Assembly (NCBI RefSeq): GCF_036711975.1
Contig: NC_091966.1
Location: 33,673,501-33,737,500, forward strand
Reading direction: 5' to 3'
DNA from: Onthophagus taurus
Lineage: Eukaryota; Arthropoda; Insecta; Coleoptera; Scarabaeidae
Length of the DNA: 64,000 nt
Every line of letters begins with the position of its first letter. Position 1 is the first letter of the stretch. The translations under genes were made by a program, and so were the position numbers. Shown here one piece after another: positions 11,801-22,401 of this stretch. A model generated the notes under the pieces. That model saw only the letters and a program-made list of their open reading frames with translations. It had not been told where the DNA came from and made no database searches.

Positions 11801-12510
11801 CAGGGTGTCCAAATTTCCATGGGTTTGCAGGGTGTCTCAGTTATTATGAAACATAGAAAGTTGCGGCTTTCGCGAACCTGAGCTACTTTTTTGTGAAACT
11901 TACAATGGCGCAAACCAAATTTTTATAGCCCTCTTCGTTTTTGATATACAGTGTTTGAAATTTACGATTTTCAGACACCTCCTGTAATCTGGGTGTCCAA
12001 ATTTCGATAGGTTTGCAGGGTATCTCAGTTATTATGAAAAATAGAAAGTTGCGGCTTTCGCGAACCTGAGTTACTTTACGGGTTCTAATAGATCTTTTCA
12101 CGTAGAATCTAATGGTGCACGTAGATTTTTTTCTAGTCATCACGGTTTTTGAGTTATAAAGAACTGAGTATTTTAGAAGTTGAGTATTCAGTATTTGAGT
12201 TGTGTTTATAACTCAAAAACCGTGATGACTAGAAAAATTCTACGTGCACCATTGGATTCCACGTGAAAAATCTATTAGAATGCGTTTTTACTTTCTTACT
12301 AAGTTTCCGGATAGCTGAGATACAGGAGGTGTCTGAAAATCGTAAATTTCAAACACTCCCTCTATAATAAAAACGAAGAGGGCTATGAAAATTTGGTTTC
12401 CGCCATTGTAAGTTTCACAAAAAAGTAGCTCAGGTTCGCGAAAGTCGCAACTTTCTATCTTTCATAATAACTGAGATACCCTGCAAACCCATCGAAATTT
12501 GGACATCCTG
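11801..12510. mobile_element. 710-bp foldback MITE with TA duplication
   Basis: The element begins CAGGGTGTCC and ends with the inverted form GGACATCCTG, flanked on both sides by TA (11799-11800 and 12511-12512). The arms are inverted along most of their length and meet near 12200 in a hairpin of aactcaaaaaccgtgatgac and its complement. The left arm carries an extra partial copy of its own start at about 11991. TA duplication and the CAGGGTG end suggest a Tc1/mariner-mobilised MITE. There is no protein. Confidence 0.8.
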
Positions 12511-12512
12511 TA

Positions 12513-13200
12513 CGAGTAATGGTGGACGATAGGATTGTTATTTCTGGAGAAAGAGGATGAATTGAGAGGAAAGAAACAGAAAACTGAGTTTTCGATGGGT
12601 TGACTTGTATATGCCTAAACAAAATTTAACATAGCCAGGAATTGACTGATTTGCCTCTTTTTGAATGGATTTGAGTTGGTCACACTTGGATACTTTTGTT
12701 CATGTTGATACCATGATTTTCTATTTTTAATCTTATTCTTTGATTTAGTTTCGACAAACATTCAGCAATGAATGCGATTGGCAGTTTCCCATAAGTTAAG
12801 ATTTCGGTTAATAGGTGTTAATGTTTGTATACAATACTTTTGAGCTAGTCATTGCTGCTCTTGTGAAATTGAGGCATGAGTTCCATGCATCGATTCGGTG
12901 GGGTAAGGCTTAGACGTCTCTTGTAAATCAATCATGATAATGTAGAGTAGCTTCCCGAAAATGAAAATTTAAGGAAATTTATTTTGACTAGATAGGTATC
13001 TTTAATATAATCGTGGATTTATACCTCTAAAATAGTAGAATAGAATATTACGAAAATAGTTGATTGAAAACAACATAAATATTTAAATATTAAATATATG
13101 TATACGACTAATTTTCTTCATATTTATCGATGAAAAGGAGTGCCTTACAATAAGACCTCTATATCGGCTTCGATTTATCTTATCATTCCTCAAACTTACA
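12513..13200. other. Intergenic DNA upstream of the Ly6-like gene
   Basis: The first 60 bases may continue the interrupted LINE (an EDELRGKK-like peptide). The rest is AT-rich and without recognised features. Confidence 0.3.
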
Positions 13201-13203
13201 GAG

Positions 13204-13211
13204 TATATAAA
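13204..13211 (+). promoter_or_regulatory. TATA box of the Ly6-like gene
   Basis: TATATAAA lies 67-74 bases upstream of the ATG, a spacing that would leave a 5' UTR of about 35-45 bases. The background is AT-rich, so a chance match cannot be excluded. Confidence 0.45.
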
Positions 13212-13277
13212 TGCTATAGGAAAGATGTAAATTATAATTTTGATTAATAAGCAGTTCTGATACGTCGTATTATAAAA

Positions 13278-13930
13278 ATGTTCAAAAAAATCATCACAAT
13301 CTGTCTGTGTTTAATCATTTTTGGTAAGAAAAGTTTCTTTTCTTTATACGTATTCTTTCTTAAGCTTATCATTTTTTTAAATCCTAATATATTTATTTTT
13401 ATTAAAGACTTCACTCGAGCAATTGTTAAAACATGTTACCATTGTAACAGTATCGACGATCCGGAAAAGTGCAATCCATTGAATACATCAAGTATAAAAC
13501 CAACGGAATGTAGTTCGTTGGAATACCCAAAAAATAACAATGAAGCCAACGAAAAGTTCGTTTGTGTTGACTACTTCTTTAAAAATGGTATGAAACTGAA
13601 AAAAATTATGCAGATTTTATAGCAATATATGTAATGTTTCGTAACAATAATATGAATATATAAAATATTAATAATAGATTTATTGTAGATACTACAACAC
13701 CACAGAATATAGTTTCTGTTACTTCAAGAACGTGTCTAAAAGTGGCCAACAACGACAATAAACCGTGCGATGAAGTAAACAAAGATTTAATGAGCAAATA
13801 CGCGACCCTTATTAAATGTAATTCATGTGAAACTGATAACTGTAATGCGAACAAGTATTCATCCGGAATTTTACACAAAGCTTCTACAATTTTGATTGGA
13901 GTTCTTATGTTCTTCGTTTCTTTACAATAA
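13278..13930 (+). CDS. Ly6/uPAR-like GPI-anchored protein (three exons)
   Basis: Exons are 13278-13323, 13408-13587 and 13689-13930. All introns are GT-AG and phase 1, and the joined frame gives 155 residues. The first 20 or so residues (MFKKIITICLCLIIF...) form a signal peptide. The mature part opens with KTCYHCNS and closes its cysteine set with CNSCETDNCNA, the CxxC start and CCxxDxCN-like end of the Ly6 three-finger fold. A C-terminal hydrophobic tail (STILIGVLMFFVSLQ) directly after the domain predicts GPI attachment at the cell surface. Insect relatives include boudin- and coiled-type proteins of septate junctions and quiver/sleepless, but I cannot assign an orthologue. It stands alone, with mobile DNA on both sides. 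Confidence 0.85.
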
Positions 13931-15600
13931 GTTGTAAAAAAATGACAATCAAAATATCAATGAAAATCATTTGATATTTTTGGTTATAATTAGTTTTGCT
14001 TTATATTAACATATTGATAAAACATTAAAACTTAAAAAAATATTTTCAATATTAATATAAAGATTCTTTATTTTGATTGATGTTTATTACATCAACAATT
14101 TGTGACCACGTATTTGTATATTTTTAAAGAATAAAAAGCAATATGAACATCTAATTTCATTGAAACACCCAAACACACCAGATAATGCGTTACTAAGTAA
14201 ATTAGGTAGTAGAAAATGTTTTCAAGGAATAAATTACTTCAAAATTAAGGAAATCAGTAAAAATCAAATGCAACAGTTTAAATTTTTTTCAAGAAGTCGC
14301 GCACAAAATCATCAGCAAAATTAACACCCCTACCAATAAGAAATTTTAACGTGTTAATCGGTCAAACCGGTCTTTAGTTATAGCGAATTTAATCAAAATT
14401 AATTTTTTCTAATTGGGGACCAGACTTCCAGTTGGTAGATACCAAGGTCTATAGAACATAAGGTTACCCAATATCGATTCTCCTCCTCTGAGAGGCAAGG
14501 TGGGTCAGTGACGTAGCTGGTTCTATGAACAACATAACACGATGCGATGTGTGTTCTATAAACCTTGGCTAACCATATGTATAAAATCGGCAACTGTATA
14601 TGTTGGGTTGCATCACGTACTGTTTATTCTCAAAAAGAGAATAAATGTAGATAAGTGACATAGAGTCATAATAAGAAAAGAGACGATCAATTAGCCCCGA
14701 CCTCAAAGGACGTCACCTATATATATATATATATATATACACTGTATCTAAATGACATCAAAGAAATAGCATCTGAAAAAGTTTTCTTCATCTCTCATTA
14801 TCCGAGGAATAAAATGCTTTCACTTTGCTCAAGGGTTTAATGTTTAAGGGTCGATAGCTAACAATTAATACATAAAGTTCATTGATGTTACTTAGATACA
14901 ATCGTTACTATTTAAAATTCTCCTTAGAAAGAATCTTAAAAACGCACCAAAATGAAGTAGGACTAAGAAACATTTTACTGAAGGAAATAATAACAATCTT
15001 TAAATGTGGAAATGTCTTTTAGTGTATCTTCTTTAGTGATTTGATGGCGTGAATTGGCTCACGCATCTATTAAAGAAAAAAAAATTAAATAAATTAAAAG
15101 TTATGTAAAGCAAACGCTAGGGCCTCCGTCCCTAACCGTGGGATCAACTATTGAAACAAATTATGAAAGAAATAAATAAATATAATCTATTTAAATAAAT
15201 TAAAGAAAAAATACAATATTTAAGGCATATATTGGAACATAGACGCTACAATACTGATTATTATAAATTATCTTATCGCATATACTCTAATAACGACTAC
15301 TTACATAAACTAATTTAGGTACTAAAATAAAAATAAAAAATTCTTATTAGCGGTAATGGTGAGGAAAACGAGAATAAATAAAGAAAACTTTGCGTAAATC
15401 TAGCTTAAACTATGGGCACAAACGAGACAAGACTGAAAGCTATTGTCACGGAAAATCCGATATATACCATTGACATGTTTTTCCAATTTAATGTTTGAAT
15501 TCAATTTGTATTATATCACAATGTAATTATTGTTAAATTAACGCACTCTATGCTTTTTTGTAAAATGGAGAAATAAAATACTATTATTAAAATATTAAAA
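13931..15600. other. Intergenic DNA with fragments of the 15.6-18.9 kb repeat
   Basis: The stretch 14355-14450 matches the spacer of the tandem array further right (shared words: tctttagttatagcgaattt and ccagacttccagt). An (AT)n run lies at 14719-14739. The rest is AT-rich without recognised content. Confidence 0.5.
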
Positions 15601-16567
15601 ATATTATTCCTTGTGGAAAATATATTGAATACTTCCATATCTTGAGCTAGTGTACCATATGTACATATGAATAGAACATTCGTGCAAAATTATTTAATAT
15701 TAAAATAGTATTATTTAAGTGTTTGCCGAACCTATCCTTTGATATCGACTCCTTCCGCTGACAGAATGAGAGTCATTCGGCTTGCGCATACTACATATCA
15801 ATCCTATTATTCCACGTGGAAAATAATCATGATGCAGATATACCCACTTCATAGGCATGCTGGAGGGTTTGTAAGCCTCGCTAACGACAATGCCTCCATG
15901 AAAGTACTAACTCTCATTGAGATCAGAGCATCATGGTTATTTTCCACGTGGAATAATAGGATTGATATGTAGTATGCGCAAGCTGAATGACTCTCATTCT
16001 ATCAGCGGGGGAGTCCATATCAAAGGATAGGTTAGGCAAACACTTAAATAATACTATTTTAATATCAAATTATTTTGCATGATTATTCTATTTACATATA
16101 CATATGGAAAACTAGCAGCTTCAGATATGGAAGTGTTCAATATGCTTTACACATAATTATTCAGCCAGACGCAAGCTTTCGTTTGAGATATAGAACATTA
16201 AAATCGGTCAAACCGTTCTTTAGTTATAGCGAATTTAATCAAAATTATTTTTTTTCTAACTAGGGGCCAGACTTCCAGTCGATAGATACGTGGAGTCATT
16301 TAAATGGTAGGTTAGGCAAACACTCAAATAATAGTATTTTAATATCAAATTATTTTGCACGAATATTTTAGTTATACGTATATATGCAATTTTTAGTATA
16401 ATTCCTCGTGGAAAATATATTGAATAATTCTATATCTTGAGCCAGTGTACCATATGTACATATAAATAGAAAATTCGTGCAAAATAACTTAATATTAAAA
16501 TAGTATTATTTAAGTGTTTGCCGAACCTATCCTTTGATATCGACTCTTTCCGCTGACAGAATGAGAG

Positions 16568-17739
16568 CATTGAGGTCTTATATACAGCGTGTCCCGTATC
16601 TTCCGCATCAGAGCATTATACGGTTGTAGGATACATTATTCTGAAGCGATCTTTCTAATAAAATTTTTTTGAAATGTTTATAATAACCGCACGGGAACTG
16701 TTTAAAGGAACTGTTTTTCGTCCAATCAGCAGATCGCAAATCAGACTCAGCTAATCGGTGCCACCCTCGGCCGGTTCGCTACGCCGATGATAACTCGTTT
16801 CCCACGTGTACTCACCAATAGATTCGTCATGGAAAGAGAAATAAACTTTTTCGATGAATCAAAGTCGTCCGTTATTGGTCGTCGTTAAACAGTTCCCGTG
16901 CGGTTATTATAAACATTTCGAAAAAATTTTATTAGAAAGATCGCTTCAGAATAATGTATTCTACAACCGTATAATACTCTGATGCGGAAGATACGGGACA
17001 CGCTGTATAATCTAGAGTGCGTATGCTATTGTCCCCACCACGCCTAAAATGAAGCCAGAAAGGTCGCCATGTTAGATGTACCAACTTAGCGGGAAATTCG
17101 AAAATCTGATATACTTATGCAAGAATTTACATTATTATAAACTGGAAAGACAGAAAATAATAACCAAAACAAAACATTAATTTTTTATTTATAAATAATT
17201 ATTAATTATATGATATTTTAAAAGAACTTAATAATTGTTAGCCATAACCCTTATAATTAACATAAACTAAGAAGAAAATATTTAAAGCAATACTGATTGA
17301 TCGCGTTAACCTTTGCCTATAAATAATTGTTAGTTTATTTAAAAAAAACTTTACTTCAATTGAAGACCTCGGTACAAGAAGGGGGTAGCTCCATTTATCA
17401 AGACAAGGAGTTGTCCCCTTCTTACACCAAGGTCTTTAATTGTTAATTCCAAGTCAAGTAATCAGAAACATTTTATGGACTGTTGTAAATAATCGTCCAA
17501 CCTACCAAATTATAAAAAAACATATGTGAAACGAAAAGAATTCGAAAACTATCAACAAAAAACAAATTTTAATAAAAATAACAATACGTTTATGAGAATT
17601 GTGAGGTTATAATTGTAGGTACAATAGAGACTTGAAACTATAGCTAAGTTCAAGTCGGTGCATCCAACATGTCTGACTTTCTGATTACCCCCACCACCAC
17701 CACATACGCTCTCTAGATTATATATATAAGACCTCAATG
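16568..17739. mobile_element. 1172-bp insertion with 8-bp target duplication
   Basis: The ends CATTGAGGTCTTATA (16568) and its inverted copy TATAAGACCTCAATG (ending 17739) are flanked by the direct repeat AATGAGAG (16560-16567 and 17740-17747). Removing the insert and one repeat restores the array unit. Beyond the nested MITE, the left end continues TAATCTAGAGTGCGTATG, mirrored by CATACGCTCTCTAGATTA near the right end. An 8-bp duplication fits a non-autonomous hAT-like element, though the terminal bases are not the classic hAT ones. No transposase is seen. Confidence 0.8.
16585..17005. mobile_element. 421-bp foldback MITE nested in the 1172-bp element
   Basis: It begins CAGCGTGTCCCGTATCTTCC and ends with the inverted copy, with TA on both sides (16583-16584 and 17006-17007). 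The arms include cgcacgggaactgtttaa and its complement. It sits within the left terminal repeat of the larger element, which is continuous again if the MITE and one TA are removed. The TA duplication suggests Tc1/mariner mobilisation. Confidence 0.8.
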
Positions 17740-18895
17740 AATGAGAGTCATTCGGCTTGGGCATACAGCATATCAATCCTATTATTCCACCTGGAAAATA
17801 ACCATGATGCAACTATACCCACTTCATAGGCATGCTGGAGGGTTTGTAAGCCTCGCTAACGACAATGCCTCCATGAAAGTACAAACTCTCATTGAGATCA
17901 GAGCATCATGGTTATTTTCCACGTGGAATAATAGCATTGATATGTAGTATGCGCAAGCTGAATGACTCTCATTCTATCAGCGGGGGAGTCCATATCAAAG
18001 GATAGGTTAGGCAAACACTTAAATAATACTATTTTAATATCAAATTATTTTGCATGATTATTCTATTTACATATACATATGGAAAACTAGCAGCTTCAGA
18101 TATGGAAGTGTTCAATATGCTTTACACATAATTATTCAGCCAGACGCAAGCTTTCGTTTGAGATATAGAACATTGAAATCGGTCAAACCGTTCTTTAGTT
18201 ATAGCGAATTTAATCAAAATTTTTTTTTTCTAACTAGGGGCCAGACTTCCAGTCGGTAGATACGTGGAGTCATTTAAATGGTAGATTAGGCAAACACTTA
18301 AATAATAGTATTTTAATATCAAATTATTTTGCACGAATATTTTAGTTATACGTATATATGCAATTTTTATTATAATTCCTCGTGGAAAATATATTGAATA
18401 CTTCTATATCTTCAGCCAGTGTACCATATGTACATATAAATAGAAAATTCGTGCAAAATAATTGAATATTAAAATAGTATTATTTAAGTGTTTGCCGAAC
18501 CTATCCTTTGATATCGACTTCTTCCGCTGACAGAATGAAAGTCATTCGGCTTGGGCATACAGCATATCAAACCTATTATTCCACGTGGAAAATAACCATG
18601 ATGCAACTATACCCACTTCATAGGCATGCTGGAGGGTTTGGAAGCCTCACTAACGACAATGCCTCCATGAAAGTACTACCTCTCATTGAGATCAGAGCAT
18701 CATGGTTATTTTCCACGTGGAATAATAGGATTGATATGTAGTATGCGCAAGCTGAATGACTCTCATTCTATCAGCTGAGGGAGTCCATATCAAAGGATAG
18801 GTTAGGCAAACACTTAAATAATACTATTTTAATATCAAATTATTTTGCATGATTATTCTATGTATATGTATATATGGAAAACTAGCAGCTTCAGA

Positions 18896-19082
18896 TATGG
18901 AAATAGCCAACGTTCCACATTGGAGCACCAGACTCATCCGCGAGTCCATCGAAATAAAGAAGAACGGTACCTTCAACAAGAGAGATGACGCCCTACACTT
19001 GTCAGCCACTTGGAAAACGGTCCTACACCGTCCCCGATTCGGAGCAGCCTTCCTGAGGGAGAGGATTTTGGGCAGACCATAG
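18896..19082 (+). pseudogene. Penelope-like element C-terminal fragment
   Basis: The frame reads IANVPHWSTRLIRESIEIKK, then NGTFNKRDDALHLSATWKTV. This resembles the end of Penelope-like retroelement proteins, where a TRxxRESIEI helix is followed by a FN(K/R)xDxxxLSxxWK motif near the GIY-YIG endonuclease. The frame is open until the stop at about 19080. The upstream part is missing: the fragment joins directly to copy 3 of the palindromic array. Confidence 0.55.
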
Positions 19083-19255
19083 AGTTTGGGGCACCTGCTT
19101 GATTTTTCCCGAGGGATCAAGATTTACTTGATCTCGGGGCCTATTGGAAATGCCTCTATTATCGATTTGGTAGTTTTTTTCCAGGTAAGTTGTATGGTTT
19201 TTTGCTGCTAACAAAAATTAAAAGTCGTATAAACGATGAAAATATTTTATTTCGG

Positions 19256-19300
19256 TGCTATCTTCGAAGATTTCGAACGATTATCGTTCTTCTTCAGGCA
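19256..19300 (-). ncRNA. Hammerhead-ribozyme-like motif beside Penelope-like DNA
   Basis: On the minus strand CTGAAGA (19291-19297) is followed by a six-base-pair hairpin (GAACGA / TCGTTC with loop TAA), then GAA, then a second hairpin (ATCT / AGAT around TCGA), then A as the would-be cleavage base. TGC and GCA outside can form a three-base-pair stem I. This is the order of a type I hammerhead. One extra base sits between CTGAAGA and stem II (19290), which is not in the textbook core, so activity is uncertain. Penelope-like elements are known to carry such motifs. Confidence 0.45.
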
Positions 19301-19785
19301 GGACTAAGGAACATTCAGATATAACAAAAACACAGATAAAAAACATATATAATTACCGTCGGTGTAGGAGCATCGAGAGTGAAGAGAGTATTGTTTCAGA
19401 GTATTTCTTCAAAAAGATTCCGTTTACGAAAAATTCAAATGTAAAAAAACTTGAAGAGTAAATTGAAAAATCCAAAAAATTAAAATGGCGTTTTTCTATT
19501 CATCGTAAATCTCGTTTTTCAGAGTGTTTAAAAATAAATGTTAAAAATTAACGACAAAACAAATTACCAAACCTGTAGAGAAAGAACCATAATAACTAAA
19601 TATAAGAAATCAAAAAAGGAAGACAATTTTTAAACTTACAATTAACACGTTAAAATTTCCTTTAAAATTAAATAACTTGAGTCAACATGATGAGGGATGA
19701 AATTGGACTGAAGGTCATAAGGAACGTTCGCCAGATGATAAAGGTGAAAGAGTGAGGGAAAACGAGTGGGAATAAAAACGTCAAC
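19301..19785. other. Unassigned DNA between Penelope-like fragments
   Basis: A 68-codon plus-strand frame (ending 19461) shows no motif that I recognise. It may be a degraded part of a Penelope-like element. Confidence 0.3.
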
Positions 19786-19975
19786 ATAAAATCTTTCCAT
19801 ACTAAATTAATTCTTCGCATCATTAAAAATCTGAAACATAAAATTAAAATAAAAAATCGTATTGTTACCATGGGAGACAAAAATGCAGGCCTCGTTGAGT
19901 TGGATAAAGAGTCATACATAAAAAAGACATTAACTTTTTTCAAAGAAAATAACATTTTAAAAATTAAGAATAATT
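19786..19975 (+). pseudogene. Penelope-like reverse transcriptase N-terminal fragment
   Basis: The plus frame reads RIIKNLKHKIKIKNRIVTMG followed by DKNAGLVELDKESYIKKTL. This corresponds to the start of Penelope-type reverse transcriptase, usually (S/T)KADKG...V.(M/L)(D/N)...Y..K. The DKN and ESYIKK positions agree; the ADKG part is altered (MGDKN). Stops occur just upstream and the downstream palm domain is missing. Confidence 0.45.
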
Positions 19976-20149
19976 TTATCTTTGTTTGTTTATTTATTTA
20001 TTTATCTTTATCTCTCTAGCTCGACCTCTAGCTCTTCCAGGGATGCGTTCTTCTTCCGAAAGGTTTTCTTCTTAGAAGAAACAACATATGCTTGTATAAA
20101 GCTAGATCTGCACGATACGCGAACTGGTTCGCTACTTCATTGAAGTATC

Positions 20150-20255
20150 TCTAGCCAAGTACCCCTACCTCAAGTACCTCTATCTCTATCTCAAGTACCT
20201 CTATCACTACCTCAAGTATCTCTATCTGAAGTACCTCTACCTCAAGTACTATAAT
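20150..20255. repeat. Minisatellite of CCTCAAGTACCTCTATCT-like units
   Basis: About six imperfect units of 12-24 bases built from ctacctcaagta and cctctatct lie in a row. Confidence 0.65.
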
Positions 20256-21150
20256 AAATGTTTCAATATTTTATTTAGGATGGACTTTAATGAAAATCCT
20301 CTACTCTCCGCTCAAGCTCGACCTTTGAATATATTTTGTTTCCGTGCCTTTTAACCCCTTGTCTAATTACTATATTATTTCAAAATATTAATAAAAGATA
20401 CAGCTTGTTTACAATTAAAGACCAATAATTTTAGGTTTAATAACTAGTTTTAAATAATAATTAAAGATATTTAAAGCAAATAAACTAAAATAAACTCCGC
20501 CCGCCTTTACCAACTTTTTCCGTAGAAACTGGTGGAAACAACCTGTCAGTTATCTCGGGATTTCCCCAAGTACTTAACTTGAAACCAGATAGAACAACTC
20601 TTAAAATTGTTCAAAGTATTGAAAAAATTTCTCTAAAAATTAATATTATTTTTTAATGAAAATAAACTGGTAGAAACAACCGGTTTTTACGGAAAACGTA
20701 TAATGTTTTCATACAATAAAATTTTATTTATTAATTAAAAAAGGAATACTAAACAATTTTTATTTTTAGTACAAGAAAATATAAGAGGGGGAGTATAAAT
20801 CAAAAATAGTGCTGCCATCTCTTAATCATATCCATTATTATTATAAAATCCACCAGCGCCCGCATAGCGGACAAATCCAAAAATAACACTTTACGCGTTA
20901 CCAATTTTTACGTAGCGGTTAGCAGTCTGGTATAAAATAGTCAATGGTATTGCAATACTCAAATCGCGTATTGCAATATCAATACTGTGATATTGGTTGC
21001 ATACTTGAAGTGATGACGTCTTGTACAATAATTAATTAACACACTGTATGTCGACCGCTGCTCAATTAAGAAATCTGAAAGAATGTCTAAATATTTTGGC
21101 TACAATTAGACACCCAAACAATTCCATCCACAATATTCGCAATAAGATCT
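20256..21150. other. Intergenic DNA left of the mariner element
   Basis: AT-rich. The phrases aactggtggaaacaacctg (near 20530) and aactggtagaaacaaccgg (near 20665) are imperfect repeats of each other. No gene is seen. Confidence 0.35.
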
Positions 21151-21385
21151 GTACCGCGTGGTTTATTTGAAATGACATATCAGCTTATATCTCAAAAACA
21201 AAAACTCGAATCGAAAAAAGTTTCAAGTAAACATTTTTTGGTGAGAAGGGGGACACATTGTACACATGAACAGAATTTTTTTCAGGGTTGCCTAAAGGCC
21301 CTTCTGACGTCATTTTTATTTTTTCTAATGGCACATACTTTTTTCTTTCAAAGTCTTAAACAACTTGACAAACTGATAACTAAGG

Positions 21386-21990
21386 AATGTTACGTAAGGT
21401 TAGTTTTGTTTACAAACATTAATTATAGCGTGAAGTTTTCTTTAGTAATTAGTAATGCCAATCATAGCGTGAAGTTTTCTTTTGAAATGCCAATTAAACC
21501 GTGAAGGAATGTTACTTAAGGTTAGTTCTGTTTACAAACATTAATTATAGCGTGAAGTTTTCTTTAGTAATTAGTAATGCCAATTATAGCGTGAAGTTTT
21601 CTTTTGAAATGCCAATTACACCGTGAAGGAATGTTACGTAAGGTTAGTTTTGTTTACAAACATTAATTATAACGTGAAGTTTTCTTTTGAAATGCCAATT
21701 AAACCGTGAAGAAATGTTAGGTAAGGTTAGTTCTGTTTACAAACATTAATTATAGCGTGAAGTTTTCTTTAGTAATTAGTAATGCCAATCATAGCGTGAA
21801 GTTTTCTTTTGAAATGCCAATTAAACCGTGAAGGAATGTTACGTAAGGTTAGTTTTGTTTACAAACATTAATTATAGCGTGAAGTTTTCTTTAGTAATTA
21901 GTAATGCCAATCATAGCGTGAAGTTTTCTTTTGAACTGTCAATTAAACCGTGAAGGAATGTTACCTTAGGTTAGTTCTGTTTACAAACAT
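21386..21990. repeat. Tandem repeat of about 120-bp units inside the mariner
   Basis: The word aaggttagttttgtttacaa and the phrase catagcgtgaagttttctt recur. Units begin near 21386, 21506, 21629, 21714, 21834 and 21956, so most periods are 120-123 bases and one is about 40 shorter. Each unit also holds an internal half repeat (tagcgtgaagttttctt twice). Confidence 0.8.
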
Positions 21991-22401
21991 TAATTAATGT
22001 TTGTACATACGTTCACAGGATATTCCAGACATGTTTCAGACACATTTGTAGCGAAATGTTTCAAATGAAATGTTTCTGCTACATATTTTAATGATATTTC
22101 ATAAATATATATATAAATATATAAATTTCGTTGTGAAGATATCAATAAAATCAAAAATAAAATAACTTGTTTCAAAATGTAATTCAAAAATATTAATTAA
22201 TAAAAAAAACGATTTAATTAATCGTAAAATAATATTAAAATTTTTCTTAACTTTTGAAATCGTCTTAGAAAATTGATTAAAAAAATTTTTTTTAATGTTT
22301 ATAAATCGAGTAAATCCTGTTCTAAACCTTGTTTGAATGTGCGCTAACTTGCACGTGGGATAAAAATTTCAAGCGAAAAAATCATTGTGATCAAAGCAAA
22401 A

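Larger units (their letters stand above)
15606..18905. repeat. Tandem array of about 790-bp palindromic units (three copies)
   Basis: Each unit contains two inverted arms of about 225 bases around a centre containing cttcataggcatgctggagg. The arms carry the self-complementary word ttccacgtggaa-like boxes, tttgatatcgact and aatgagagtcattc. Copies start near 15606, 16390 and 18370. Between the palindromes lies a spacer of about 240 bases containing cggtcaaaccgttctttag. Copies 1 and 2 are nearly identical over 15.9-16.3 kb and 17.9-18.3 kb, so the array is young. Copy 2 is split by the insertion at 16568-17739. Copy 3 ends abruptly at about 18902, where Penelope-like sequence starts. Short frames inside are by-products. 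Confidence 0.75.

Noticed and set aside
11402-11812. A 136-codon minus-strand frame opposite the LINE remnant
   Set aside because: It is a shadow of the plus-strand LINE coding region, whose GA-rich codons give a Ser/Pro-rich reverse frame.
14719-14739. (AT)n run as a possible functional element
   Set aside because: A simple microsatellite in AT-rich DNA with no associated feature.
15739-18741. Repeated 77-codon frames in the palindromic array
   Set aside because: They recur only because the units are tandem copies; they cross palindrome centres and match no family.
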